Made by a program: the position numbers and the translations under genes. From the NCBI GenBank assembly GCA_026393835.1, contig JAPKZK010000051.1, positions 1 to 64,000 on the forward strand: DNA of 64,000 bases. Reading direction: 5' to 3'. Below are positions 18,358 to 26,906 of this stretch, one piece after another. The DNA is from Candidatus Aminicenantota bacterium (GTDB lineage Bacteria; Acidobacteriota; Aminicenantia; UBA2199). Under the pieces are notes generated by a model, which worked only from the letters and a program-made list of their open reading frames with translations, was not told the DNA's origin and searched no databases. The first letter of the stretch is position 1. Every line of letters begins with the position of its first letter.

Positions 18358-21011
18358 TCAATGCTTCATATTGATAAATAGGTGATAAACCTCTGTTATT
18401 TTTTTTTCTCTCAGGTGCCTGGTCCGGGCCAGTTTTATATCGGTCAAAGGAAGTTCTTTTTCCTGTACTTCCTCAGACAACCTGTACTTAAAATCAATAT
18501 TGGGGATATGATTTAAATATTTTTTCCATAAACCGGAAAAATCATTGGCTTCGGCGTAGACAACGATAAAATTCCTTTCCAGGCCGCTGGGGTCATAGCC
18601 GAAGAGTTTTTTGAGGTGACTGTTAATGTTGTTGCTGTTAAAGGTTTCCAGGTTAAAAGCCTCCAACATGGCTTCGGGTCCCCCTTCTGAATTTTCAATC
18701 TTGATATCTATCCTTCCCGGGGATTTACCCGTTGCAGAACTACCCCACCGGGCCTGATCTTTTGCATTAAAGCCATAGATGGAAAGGAGAAGCGCAATAA
18801 AACCATTCCGACTGTCTTCATCCGGCTTCATGGTCCTGGATATTCCCTGCAATTGTGTGGCTATAGTGATTAAGGTTTTTAAAAGGTCTTTCCTGGGGAT
18901 ATCCCATTCAAATCCTTTTATTAACTTTTCGATGCTGACTTCTTCTGCGCTAATCTGGCACTCAATAGTAGATTTTCCTTTGGAAGTAAACATTTTCAAA
19001 ACGTCATATTTATGAAGATAGGGTTTCTCAACATCCAGGCATTTGCTGCAGGTACAGGGAATCATTTCATGATAGTTTTCATCTTTGTGAAGATTCAACG
19101 TTTTATGGATATACTCGAATTCATTTCTGATAATGGCCAACAGTTCGCTTTTGGAGGAACCGGTAACAGATATCTTCATCTTCCGGTTCAACCGCTCGCT
19201 CACCACCAGGGCATTGGAATCTTCAAATTTCATTTCAACGCCGTTCTTCCAAAAATGATCATCTCTAATCAAATAATAAATCCTGGAAATAAATCGGCTG
19301 ACAATGCCCTTCGGCATAAAATCATAATGATATTCAAATTGTAGACTGTTATCCTTTTGATATTTTCCAAATATAATCGCCAGCCTGTCGACCGGCAAGA
19401 GTTCGGGGATTATATGGTTCTCTGTCTCCAGAATATTAAAACAAAGTTCGAATTTTTCCATTAACCGGATCAATTGGGCGTGTTTTTCCCTTGGATATTT
19501 CTCTAAATCCCAATAGGACTTCAAATCGTCAAATACAAACCTGCCTTTGTTTTCCTGTATTCCCCCGGCGTCGATCAGAGTATAAAACGCCTTTGTTGCC
19601 CATTCAGGGTCGAGGATTACCGTATTTTCCAGTAATAGATCATGCCGGTAATAAAGGATAACGCCCAGGTCATGCAAATAACCGCTGAGGAACTCGGCCC
19701 GTGCTTCATTCAGACCATAGGTTTTACATATCTCAATATAGTCGGTTCTTGAAATATATTTTTTTTGTTTTGCCATTTCACGTAAATCGTTCTTTATTTG
19801 CAACCAGACTTTGGGAAGCCTGTCATGGAGGTGATTCATGGCGCTCAAAGTTTTCCTGATTTGTTCGGTCAACTCCGGTATGCCTTTACCGGAAACGCAG
19901 CTTACTTGTTGAAAACTTATAATATTCTTATATTTTGCTTCAATATCTGCCTCGTCCAGACGCTTTAACCGGACATCCGATTTATTCATTACTACGATCA
20001 CCGGGCTGTTGTCGCTCAAAAGCCGGATGATATCGAACCAGTAATCAAAACCCTGGGCTTCCTCATCTTTCCGGGGTTCCCAGACAAATAGGTAAAGGGA
20101 GCGTTTGGTCAGGAAGAACTGATGGGTAGCGTGGTATATCTCCTGACCGCCAAAATCCCAGAAAGAAATTTTTACATTTTCCGGTTTGTCTGCTTCAAAT
20201 CGGCATTGTATCTCCCAAGGTACAATATTGATCCCGTGGGTGAGTTCTTCTTTCCCGATTTCCACTTTGAAATTGTTATCTTTCAATTTTTTCATTAACG
20301 TTGTCTTGCCTACTTCGCCATTTCCCACGATGAGTAATTTGGATTCCAGGAGTCGGACAGATTCTTTTTCGATTTCTTTAAAGTAATTAAGAAAAGCTTC
20401 CTTTCCCTGTTTCACGATTTCTATGGGCGGTGATTCCAGGGGGTTGCCGGCAAAAAAAATACCAAAACGAAAGTCATACTCCCATTTGATATTCATTTCC
20501 ATTTGAGTCAATTCTACAGGGAGTTGAGAAATGCGGTTGTTCATCAAATCCAAGATTTTTAAATTTTTTAAGCCTTTCAGCACTAAAACATCCGTAATCT
20601 GATTGGAATTCAAATCCAGGTAAATTAAATTCTTTAATGCTTGTAGATGGGAATAATATGTTATTTGATTGGACCTTAAATCCAGGTAAGTTAAATTCTT
20701 CAATGTTTGTAAACCGGAAATGTCTGTGAGTTGATTGGACCTTAAATCCAGGTAAGTTAAATTCGTTGATTCCTTAAGAGCGCAAATATCCTTGAGTAGA
20801 TTGGAGCCAAATATAAGCGAGTTAAATTTTTTAATTCTTGAAGAATACTAATATCAAAGAGTTTGAGGTCGCTCAAATTTAAACCGATGACGTTTTTATT
20901 TTTATCTACAGTATATGAATGGCTTCGCCAAAGACTATCGATATGTCTTGATATCAATTCCCTACCAATTTGGCGTTCCAGTTTCTTAATAATCTCTAAA
21001 TCCTTCGACAT
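18358..21011 (-). CDS. LRR-Roc-COR GTPase with PD-(D/E)XK-like C-terminus, interrupted by a single-base frameshift
   Basis: Read as one gene of ~884 residues. It starts at 21011 (AAGGAG 6 bases upstream, MSKDLEIIKKLERQIG) and the frame breaks near 20820, just after an A6 run. Restoring one base makes leucine-rich repeats continue without interruption (LKNLxxLxLxSNQI units) into the frame ending at 18358. Then come Roc GTPase motifs (GNGEVGKTT, DFGGQEIYH, NKSD), a COR domain, a CTCSKC zinc-like patch, and a tail with E..R, GRIDI and EAFNLE, resembling a PD-(D/E)XK nuclease fold with Lys replaced by Phe. Bacterial Roc-COR proteins are GTP-switched dimers. The break may be a real pseudogenising mutation or an assembly error. 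It is convergent with the kinase operon, 43 bases apart. Confidence 0.8.
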
Positions 21012-21119
21012 GTCATGCTCCTTTTTCCATCATACCATAAAAAAAAAAGAAAAGGAATGGCGAGGGAAAAAATCTTGCCGTTCCCATTTAATTACCATTC
21101 CACGGGTAACCTACCGGGG

Positions 21120-21180
21120 CTGCCGGATAATTGTTCACGTTTTCGGGATTCCTCTCAGGTTCTCGCTTACATGGATCGGA
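21120..21180. repeat. ~61-bp direct repeat, right copy (R2)
   Basis: Partner of 11611-11672, in the same orientation, starting CTGCCGGATAATTG and ending ACATGGATCGGA. It lies directly upstream of the Roc-COR gene. The following 21181-21408 contains no intact gene. Confidence 0.8.
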
Positions 21181-21408
21181 AGATAGGGGAAACTCGGGAA
21201 GCGCCGATTAAAATCGGCATGAGGTAGAGTAGAGGATGAAAGTTCCTTACAAAAGGGCTTGACTCTTGTTTTGATGCCGTGGTAAACTTGTATTCCCGGT
21301 GAATCCGTTGATAATAAGAAAAATGAAAATCTGCGTTGGCAGTGTAAATAGGGCTAAGGCCAAGCCCAAGCGGCGGAGGCATGTAAATTATGAAAAAGAA
21401 TAAACAGG

Positions 21409-21612
21409 TTATTCCACAAAACACCTGAAAAACACCTTTGACAGTGGAGAATTGCAGGAAGATTCAGTTAGTTCCATTTTGGAAATAACTGCCGATGACG
21501 TAAATTTCGGGGACAGGCGGATTTCTGCCTTTTTAAAGATGGTATAACTATTTATAATGTGTTTAAAATCCAGGATTGTTTTCTCAAGATTTTCAAAATA
21601 ATCATCTATCAT
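21409..21612 (-). pseudogene. truncated TumE-like (DUF6516-type) toxin
   Basis: 67 codons beginning MIDDYFENLEKTILDF ... SYTIFKKAEIR, which resembles the N-terminus of TumE/DUF6516 toxins (usually ~110-130 residues). After KMELTES the reading becomes unrelated and stops early. The expected C-terminal half, with the conserved Tyr/His-rich strand, is not found intact in any frame downstream. Its start overlaps the stop of the antitoxin-like gene (21609-21612), as in toxin-antitoxin operons. Probably inactive. Confidence 0.45.
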
Positions 21613-21917
21613 TTCAATTCAAGCAATTTCTTTTTGTTTTCCAACTGCATTTCATAAATTCCGGACCAGAGCATAAAATCTTCCTCGTCCCCCAATTCAC
21701 CGTTTGTGAATCGTTTATAAAAATCTTCGCTTGAGAGGTGGTGCCTTTGCTCGAATTCTTTTAAATCGATCTCGATATTGTGAATCCCATTTTTCAATTC
21801 ATCGCTCCGGTTCTTGATAATGTCCTGGAAAAATACCTCTTTATCGGCATATTGGTCCAGGATTCGTTTCATTTTTTGCTCTGTTTCAGGCTGCAATGCG
21901 AAATCAAGGTTCAACAT
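21609..21917 (-). CDS. probable antitoxin partner of the TumE-like fragment
   Basis: A 102-residue acidic, helical protein (MLNLDFALQPETEQKMKRIL ... FEQRHHLSSEDFYKRF ... GDEEDFMLWSGIYEMQLENKK). The pattern of a long helix, an FxxxF..GELGDEEDFMLW segment and a terminal helix is that of antitoxin-like partners encoded before DUF6516/TumE toxins. It has a strong ribosome binding site (GGAGGT) and its own promoter at 21953-21981, and overlaps the toxin fragment by 4 bases. It looks intact although the toxin is broken. Confidence 0.55.
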   Translation of the reverse strand: MLNLDFALQPETEQKMKRILDQYADKEVFFQDIIKNRSDELKNGIHNIEIDLKEFEQRHHLSSEDFYKRFTNGELGDEEDFMLWSGIYEMQLENKKKLLELK

Positions 21918-21952
21918 GTTTTACCTCCTATACCTGGGAGTTTCCCGGATAA

Positions 21953-21981
21953 AATATAGTCTATTCTTCATAAAATGTCAA
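21953..21981 (-). promoter_or_regulatory. promoter of the antitoxin-like gene
   Basis: On the minus strand: TTGACA (21981-21976), 17 bases, TATATT (21958-21953). The consensus -35 and ideal spacing lie 36 bases before the start codon at 21917. Confidence 0.65.
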
Positions 21982-22362
21982 CTTCTGGACCTTTGAATTT
22001 GGGATTTGTTTCGAATTTCATGCTTCGTGCTTTCTTTTACTTCGCGTCCCTTCGCGTTCTTCGCGGCGATCTTTTTTGTTTTCATGTTTTTTCTCACCTT
22101 CCTACCCTCTTACCTTCTCAACTTCGTCTTTATCGTCAGGGGGAAATAAATTGGCCTATCCCATTTTTCTCATTAAAAATTGAGCAACCCGCGAAACCCG
22201 CGAAATACGCGAAAAAAGAAATGCCGCCACAGGCACACGACGGACACGGACAAAATTTTCATGGCCTACGGGTGAGGGCGCGTCCTCATGCGCTCATAAA
22301 AACTGCCATTGACATTCCTATCAGGTTCCGCTAAAATCCTTCTTTGTTAATCAGGAGGATTA
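21982..22362. repeat. intergenic repeat mosaic with right copy of R1
   Basis: No gene seen. In order: CGCG-TTCTTCGCGG words (22031-22070), a CTTACCTTC array (22093-22125), the exact 38-bp R1 repeat at 22159-22196 (twin of 11411-11448, an XRE-gene fragment of about 11 codons), CGCGAAA words, and a CATGGCCTACGGGTGAGGGCG tract resembling the end of the 11484 element. Confidence 0.7.
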
Positions 22363-22923
22363 ATGGGCGATTTGAATATGCACTATGTGTCAACCCTTGA
22401 TGAGGCCGGGGAACTGGTTGAAAAACACGATAAGTACTGGGTCAGCAACTGCGGCTGCCGGGAACCGAAAGGTGAATGCAAACAATCCAGGATGGACGTC
22501 TGCCTTTATTTTATCGACTATATGCCCCCCACCGGCTCAGGTTTTCACGAAGTAGATAGGGTATTTGTCGATGGCATCTTCGCGGAAGCCATCGATAAGC
22601 ACCTGGTTCCCAGGCCATTCCGGGATATCGATCAACAAACGAAAAAGATACTGCCGGAAACCACCGGCGTCTGTTTCTGCTGCAACTGCTGCTGCGGATA
22701 CTTAACTTCTCCCGGGGCAAAAGATAGCTGCGACAAAGGTAAATTTATTGAAAATACCGACCTGGATTCCTGTTCAAACTGCGGGGCATGCGTCGAAGTA
22801 TGTTACTTCGGCGCGCGGAAAATGGAAGACAATACCCTGGTTGTTATAAAAGAAGACTGTTTTGGGTGTGGGGTTTGTGTGGAGGTTTGCCCTACATCTT
22901 GCATAGAAATGAAACGAAGGTAA
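22363..22923 (+). CDS. cysteine-rich 4Fe-4S ferredoxin-domain protein
   Basis: A 186-residue protein. The C-terminus has two ferredoxin-type cluster motifs (CSNCGACVEVC and CFGCGVCVEVCPTSC). The N-terminal part has an unusual C30-x-C32-x6-C39-x7-C47 set in SNCGCREPKGECK, and the middle carries CFCCNCCCGY. It has no signal peptide and no membrane span, so it is a soluble electron carrier or redox enzyme subunit. Similar proteins are found in anaerobes with no defined partner. Strong ribosome binding site (AGGAGG, 5 bases before the ATG). No redox partner gene is adjacent. Confidence 0.85.
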   Translation: MGDLNMHYVSTLDEAGELVEKHDKYWVSNCGCREPKGECKQSRMDVCLYFIDYMPPTGSGFHEVDRVFVDGIFAEAIDKHLVPRPFRDIDQQTKKILPETTGVCFCCNCCCGYLTSPGAKDSCDKGKFIENTDLDSCSNCGACVEVCYFGARKMEDNTLVVIKEDCFGCGVCVEVCPTSCIEMKRR

Positions 22924-22952
22924 CGATTAGATACTTTCAATAAGAGGAGTGA

Positions 22953-23081
22953 TTAGGGGACACTCAGAAAGCGCCCCAGGATGCAGGCGTCTGACGGGAT
23001 ATGTTTCGGCCGTTTGGTCCGTTTGTCATCAATGGCGCTTATTTCCGCCATCTTCTTATTTAAATTTTCTCTATTAGACAT
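22953..23081 (-). CDS. small ORF, 42 residues, possible truncated gene
   Basis: MSNRENLNKKMAEISAIDDK ... with an AAGGAG ribosome binding site 7 bases before the ATG and a TTGACA/TAAATT promoter (spacer 18) further up. Basic residues cluster in the middle (KRTKRPKH). I do not recognise it. The presence of both signals suggests a real gene or the 5' end of one whose remainder was lost. It is convergent with the Fe-S gene. Confidence 0.4.
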   Translation of the reverse strand: MSNRENLNKKMAEISAIDDKRTKRPKHIPSDACILGRFLSVP

Positions 23082-23123
23082 TGCTCAACTCCTTTTTTTA
23101 GTTTCTTTTCAATGGGCGCCAGG

Positions 23124-23153
23124 AATTTATTACTAAAATGCCCGGCATGTCAA
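23124..23153 (-). promoter_or_regulatory. possible promoter of the 42-residue ORF
   Basis: Minus strand TTGACA (23153-23148), 18-base spacer, TAAATT (23129-23124). Confidence 0.4.
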
Positions 23154-23197
23154 TAGTTTTCCGGGAAAAACCTTAATTTCACCCCATTTTTCATCTG

Positions 23198-23344
23198 GAA
23201 AATGACATTCCCACCAATGAAAACGATCTTCCCACCATTGAAAATAATGTTCCCACCATGTAAAATGATCTGCCCATCAATGAAAACGATCTTCCCACTA
23301 TTGAAAATGATCTTCCCACCGCTGAAAATGACATTCCCACCGCG
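23198..23344. repeat. 21-nt tandem repeat array A, seven units
   Basis: Seven contiguous degenerate 21-base units of the form GAAAAYGATCTTCCCACC plus three variable bases, phase 23198. Because 21 is a multiple of three, frames stay open; the minus strand reads as heptapeptides of the type VGRSFSx. There are no spacers, so it is not CRISPR. A second 21-nt array with a different sequence is at 41992-42306. Confidence 0.85.
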
Positions 23345-23434
23345 TAGGGATGGTGAAAAAGGCCGTAAGAATGCCCTGATTGGAGAGAAAGTTGTGGATT
23401 TTTCATGACATTTTCCCCTGGTTTTAGGTTAAAT

Positions 23435-23451
23435 CCGAAGCACGCCTTCGG
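23435..23451 (-). terminator. small hairpin after the DUF4143 pseudogene
   Basis: CCGAAG (23435-23440) and CTTCGG (23446-23451) form a 6-bp stem with a 5-base loop, 28 bases past the stop codon at 23479 in the direction of that gene. There is no clear T run, so the call is weak. Confidence 0.25.
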
Positions 23452-23478
23452 TGTTCTAATATAACCGGGAATTGGTGG

Positions 23479-24622
23479 TTATTGACGAATCAGGGCCAGG
23501 AACAAATGCACCGGGATATCGATGACGTTATTTTCTCGTTGCGTCAGCGAATCGTAAGACAAAAGTATACCGCCACCTGCTTTTTTAAGACCTTTAACAT
23601 CTTCATTATTCACCCTCGATTGATATTTTACTTCCATATAGACCGGTTTGGATTCCACCGGCGACAGGATGAAATCGATCTCATAAGAATTCCGCCAGAA
23701 GAACAGGGCGCCCGGTATTGCCATGAGGTGTCCCCCGACGATATTTTCCACCAACTTGCTTTTGAAAATAGTATCTTGCATCTTCTGGGCGATCCAGCCG
23801 AAAGGATCGGAAATACCATTTATCCAGGCATGCAGTACGTGATAAAAAAAAGGGTCCCGGAAATAAATTTTTTTCCGTTTCTTGAACGCGGGCAGATCGG
23901 AACCCAGGGTTTTCGGCTGCAGGATGGAACGTAAAACGTAAAATCCTTCCAGGGCTTCCAGGTAGTCGGCAATGGTATTATGCGACCCCACATCGGTCAT
24001 CTGGGTGATAAGATGGGCATCCAGCGGTTCGAATCTTTTTGAGATCACGGCGGCGATAATCTCCCGGAAATAACGTTCACTTTTGCCGATTTTCATTGTG
24101 TCGCCCAATACGGATTGAAGATAAGTAAAATAAGGTTCAGGAGAAATCGAATGACCGTCATTCCTGAGGTATTCATTGGTACTGAGGGGAAGCCCACCGG
24201 TCATTAAATATCCTTCGAAGGCTTGTTTAATCTCCGGGTCGTAATAAGTAAGCTGTTGGGCCTTTTCATATAACGATTCAAAAGACATAAGCCCGGGAAC
24301 CCAGGCGTCGGGAAGTTTCACGTCGGGAAAGAGATTCTCGATATAATGGCGAAAAAGAAGCGGCAGCATCTCCAGGTCGTTTTCCTGCGGATTATGTCCT
24401 CTTCTCCCTGGGAGACGTTCGCTGCCGTGTTTCAAGTCGAGAGCATAGGAGCCGGGGGCCTTTCATCACAATTACCCGGTCTTTTTCCAGGGGGATACGG
24501 TTTTTGATGGGATGAAACAGGATTTTCGGCGCGGTTTTCAAGCGCTCCAGGGAAGGATCGTGGAAAAAATTCTCCACTCGATCCCAATGTGGGTTTTGAA
24601 ATCGTAGCGTATCTATTTTCAT
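23479..24622 (-). pseudogene. broken DUF4143 ATP-binding protein (AAA_14 + DUF4143)
   Basis: Start at 24622 (MKIDTLRFQNPHWDRV). The N-terminus reads to VIVMKGPR, the beginning of a Walker A loop, then loses sense. The C-terminal two-thirds continue in another frame (from ~24400 to 23479) with typical DUF4143 features: FEGYLMTGGLPLS, SKRFEPLDAHLI..TDVGSHNTIADYLEALEGFYVL, IYFRDPFFYHVLHAW, VENIVGGHL, and EIDFIL..YMEVKYQ. A deletion has removed the rest of Walker A and Walker B and shifted the frame. Intact homologues are ~380-400 residues. Its promoter survives. Confidence 0.75.
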
Positions 24623-24628
24623 ATGTTC

Positions 24629-24657
24629 ATTTTAAGCAAAATTTGATTTATTGTCAA
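24629..24657 (-). promoter_or_regulatory. promoter of the DUF4143 pseudogene, predicted leaderless
   Basis: Minus strand TTGACA (24657-24652), 17 bases, TAAAAT (24634-24629), then 6 bases and the ATG at 24622. Confidence 0.55.
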
Positions 24658-24717
24658 TGCACTGACATAAAATGCCCATTTTGTGTCAGTCAACTGACCG
24701 CCAAACTGCGCTCTTCT

Positions 24718-25863
24718 TCATTCCTGTACCTGCCATTTTTCCAGGATATACAATTCGTTGTCATCTTTATCGATTTCCTTGCTCACCAGGTATAAATGTC
24801 CGTTGCTGTATGCCGTCACTCGAGGAAGTACAAATAACGTCAAATCGAAAATACGATCAAAGCAGGGGATTTTTATTTTTCCCAGCATTTCAAGGTTGTA
24901 GTTGAAGTAATCGGCTTCAACCATCCCATTACATTGACGGCTGTACCCATAACGTCTGATCACGGCAAACCCTTTACCGAGGGGTATCATCCAGGATGTT
25001 GGCAAGACGTAGTCCGTAAATACAAATTTCACAGGAGATCGTTGATACTCGCCATAATGCTCTTTAATCCATTGTTCGCGTTTTGAATCGAGTACCGGTA
25101 CTATCTCTACATTCACACGTACGGAATGAATAAGGGTCCCATCCAGGTGAAAGCGATACAAAATATATTCTTTCATATCTAATATGTATACATTCTCTTC
25201 CCTGGCAAAATAATCAAATTGGTGATAATGGCCGGCGTAGCTAATCTTTTGACCATTTTTTGTTTCTACTTTAAGTCCCATGGGAAATTTATGCAATAAT
25301 TTTTTATCCAGGCCAGGAAATGTTACCGCCACTATTTCAGCGCCAGCCATATGTCTTAATTTATCAGAGACCATATTATAAATCCCGGCGATGAAATTTT
25401 TCCCATCTGCGCATAAAAGAGGCGATTGGTAGACTTGCTTTGTTGTTAAAAACCGCTCAAACTCCAGGTTTTTATTAAACACGTTTATTCTTTGTTGGAT
25501 GTTATCAAAAGCATAAAAAGTATCGCCACTTTTACTGAAAAAAGTGCCGCCCCCCAGATCTCCCGGCCCTTGCCCCCAGGGGAACTTTTTCTCGAAAACC
25601 AACTGTAAATGATTATCGAATTTTTTAACTGAGGTCTCTTTCTTATTGAGCGAATAACCGTAAACATAAAATTCATCGTCGGTTGCAAGGATAAATGGAT
25701 ATAATAAATCTGGAAGATCGATGCTGGATACTTTCTGAAAAAGGACATCCACAGGGACTGTTTTTTCTTCCCGGACGTCCGGCTTGATTTCGGATTTCTC
25801 ACCCGTTTTACAACAAATCAAGAAACTGAATAATATTAGAAGCAGCAGCGTATTTTTTCTCAT
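24718..25863 (-). CDS. 6-bladed beta-propeller lipoprotein-like protein
   Basis: 381 residues. The N-terminus is a signal sequence ending in a Cys pair (LLLILFSFLICCKTG), so a lipoprotein is likely although the lipobox is imperfect. The body consists of propeller-like strands (DDEFYVYGYS, DTFYAFDNIQQRINVFN, NVYILDMKEYILYRFHLDG, NGHLYLVSK), as in 6-bladed propeller (DUF5128/NHL-like) proteins frequent in Bacteroidetes and Aminicenantes. Function unknown; probably envelope-anchored ligand or substrate binding. Its ATG overlaps the stop of the upstream Rpn gene by 4 bases (25860-25863), so the pair is cotranscribed, perhaps fortuitously. Confidence 0.7.
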   Translation of the reverse strand: MRKNTLLLLILFSFLICCKTGEKSEIKPDVREEKTVPVDVLFQKVSSIDLPDLLYPFILATDDEFYVYGYSLNKKETSVKKFDNHLQLVFEKKFPWGQGPGDLGGGTFFSKSGDTFYAFDNIQQRINVFNKNLEFERFLTTKQVYQSPLLCADGKNFIAGIYNMVSDKLRHMAGAEIVAVTFPGLDKKLLHKFPMGLKVETKNGQKISYAGHYHQFDYFAREENVYILDMKEYILYRFHLDGTLIHSVRVNVEIVPVLDSKREQWIKEHYGEYQRSPVKFVFTDYVLPTSWMIPLGKGFAVIRRYGYSRQCNGMVEADYFNYNLEMLGKIKIPCFDRIFDLTLFVLPRVTAYSNGHLYLVSKEIDKDDNELYILEKWQVQE

Positions 25864-26768
25864 AAGTTCTCTATCTCTTTTTTTGACAGTCCGGTTGATT
25901 TTATAATTAGATCGACAGCGACGCCATTTTGTTTCAATGCCACGGCAACCTGGAGAAGACCTTCTTTCACTCCTTCTTCTCTACCTTCCGCGAGTCCTTC
26001 TTCCCTGGCTTTTCTTTTTCCGTATTCCGATTCGAAGCGAATCGTATCCGCCGCACTGGCTTCATCTCTCAACTGATCCAGGAAATGCCGGTAAGCGGGT
26101 AATTCCTCTTCCGGGAGATTGATCTCTTTCAACTTCTCCCGCGCTTCCGCCAGTCCTTTGGCTTTAAACTCGTCCTTTATATCGCTGTTTTTTAAAAAGT
26201 ATACCCATTCGTCAAGGCTGTCTTTGGCGATATCATCGAAGTCATTGACCTTAATAATATAGTGCTCCGGGTAAATCGCGGTTACTGTTTGCCTCTTGAA
26301 CAACTCTTTTTGGGTTTCGGATAATTCAAGCGTATCGTTTCTATGGATACCTTTGAAATAGGTTCCTCCGTAATACACATAATCCTGGCCCTGGCCCAGA
26401 TCGAAGTATATTACACTGACAGTAATGACTTTTTTCACATATTTGTAGGGCTCGCCTACCCGGATATGTTCTGTAACGACTTTGGAAGTGTTGTAGAGGA
26501 TTTTATAAAAATAGTCCAATTCTCGTGTATTCTGTATTTCCACGATGATTAATTGGTCTTTGGAGTCTTTCACCAGCATATCGACCCGGTTGGTTTTGTC
26601 GTTGGCGGATTCCTTATTCCCCTCGCTTTCCAGTATATCTATGATTTTAATATCTTCTTTGATCAGTTCGCTGAGGAACCCTTCCAGGATGCCGAAATTT
26701 GCTTTGCTCCTGAGCATCTTCTTGACTGCCCAGTCGAAACGGATGTGTTTTTGTCTTGTTATCACCAT
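25860..26768 (-). CDS. Rpn family recombination-promoting nuclease (PD-(D/E)XK transposase-like)
   Basis: 302 residues. The PD-(D/E)XK core is visible as NRVDMLVKD (D63) and LIIVEIQN (E77, Q79), preceded by the FDWAVKKML opening of the family. The C-terminus is a helical tail (AREEGLAEGREEGVKEGLLQ) and a final small HTH-like piece (STGLSKKEIENL). Family members (RpnA-E of E. coli) are DNA endonucleases implicated in RecA-independent recombination and, more recently, defence. A second member lies at 54741. No transposon ends are visible around either copy. Confidence 0.85.
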   Translation of the reverse strand: MVITRQKHIRFDWAVKKMLRSKANFGILEGFLSELIKEDIKIIDILESEGNKESANDKTNRVDMLVKDSKDQLIIVEIQNTRELDYFYKILYNTSKVVTEHIRVGEPYKYVKKVITVSVIYFDLGQGQDYVYYGGTYFKGIHRNDTLELSETQKELFKRQTVTAIYPEHYIIKVNDFDDIAKDSLDEWVYFLKNSDIKDEFKAKGLAEAREKLKEINLPEEELPAYRHFLDQLRDEASAADTIRFESEYGKRKAREEGLAEGREEGVKEGLLQVAVALKQNGVAVDLIIKSTGLSKKEIENL

Positions 26769-26777
26769 GATGAGCTA

Positions 26778-26806
26778 ATTGTACAAAAAAAAATGTTTTT
26801 TTTCAA
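26778..26806 (-). promoter_or_regulatory. promoter of the Rpn/lipoprotein pair
   Basis: Minus strand TTGAAA (26806-26801), 17 bases, TACAAT (26783-26778), then 9 bases to the ATG at 26768. The expected leader is only 2-3 bases. Confidence 0.5.
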
Positions 26807-26871
26807 TACCCATTCCGTAGTTTGTTAAAATAACTATACGATCAAATTATTCCTTTACCGGCCGACGGCTA

Positions 26872-26900
26872 TTGCTATTCACCAGGAAATAGTATACAAT
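26872..26900 (+). promoter_or_regulatory. promoter of the DEAD-box helicase gene, predicted leaderless
   Basis: TTGCTA (26872-26877), 17 bases, TACAAT (26895-26900), then 6 bases and the ATG at 26907; no Shine-Dalgarno sequence. Confidence 0.5.
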
Positions 26901-26906
26901 ATCTCC

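Noticed and set aside
23198-23344. Possible CRISPR array
   Set aside because: Units are directly adjacent 21-mers with no unique spacers and no cas genes; it is a tandem repeat.
25860-26768. Rpn gene as part of an insertion sequence
   Set aside because: No terminal inverted repeats or target duplications seen around it or around the 54741 copy.
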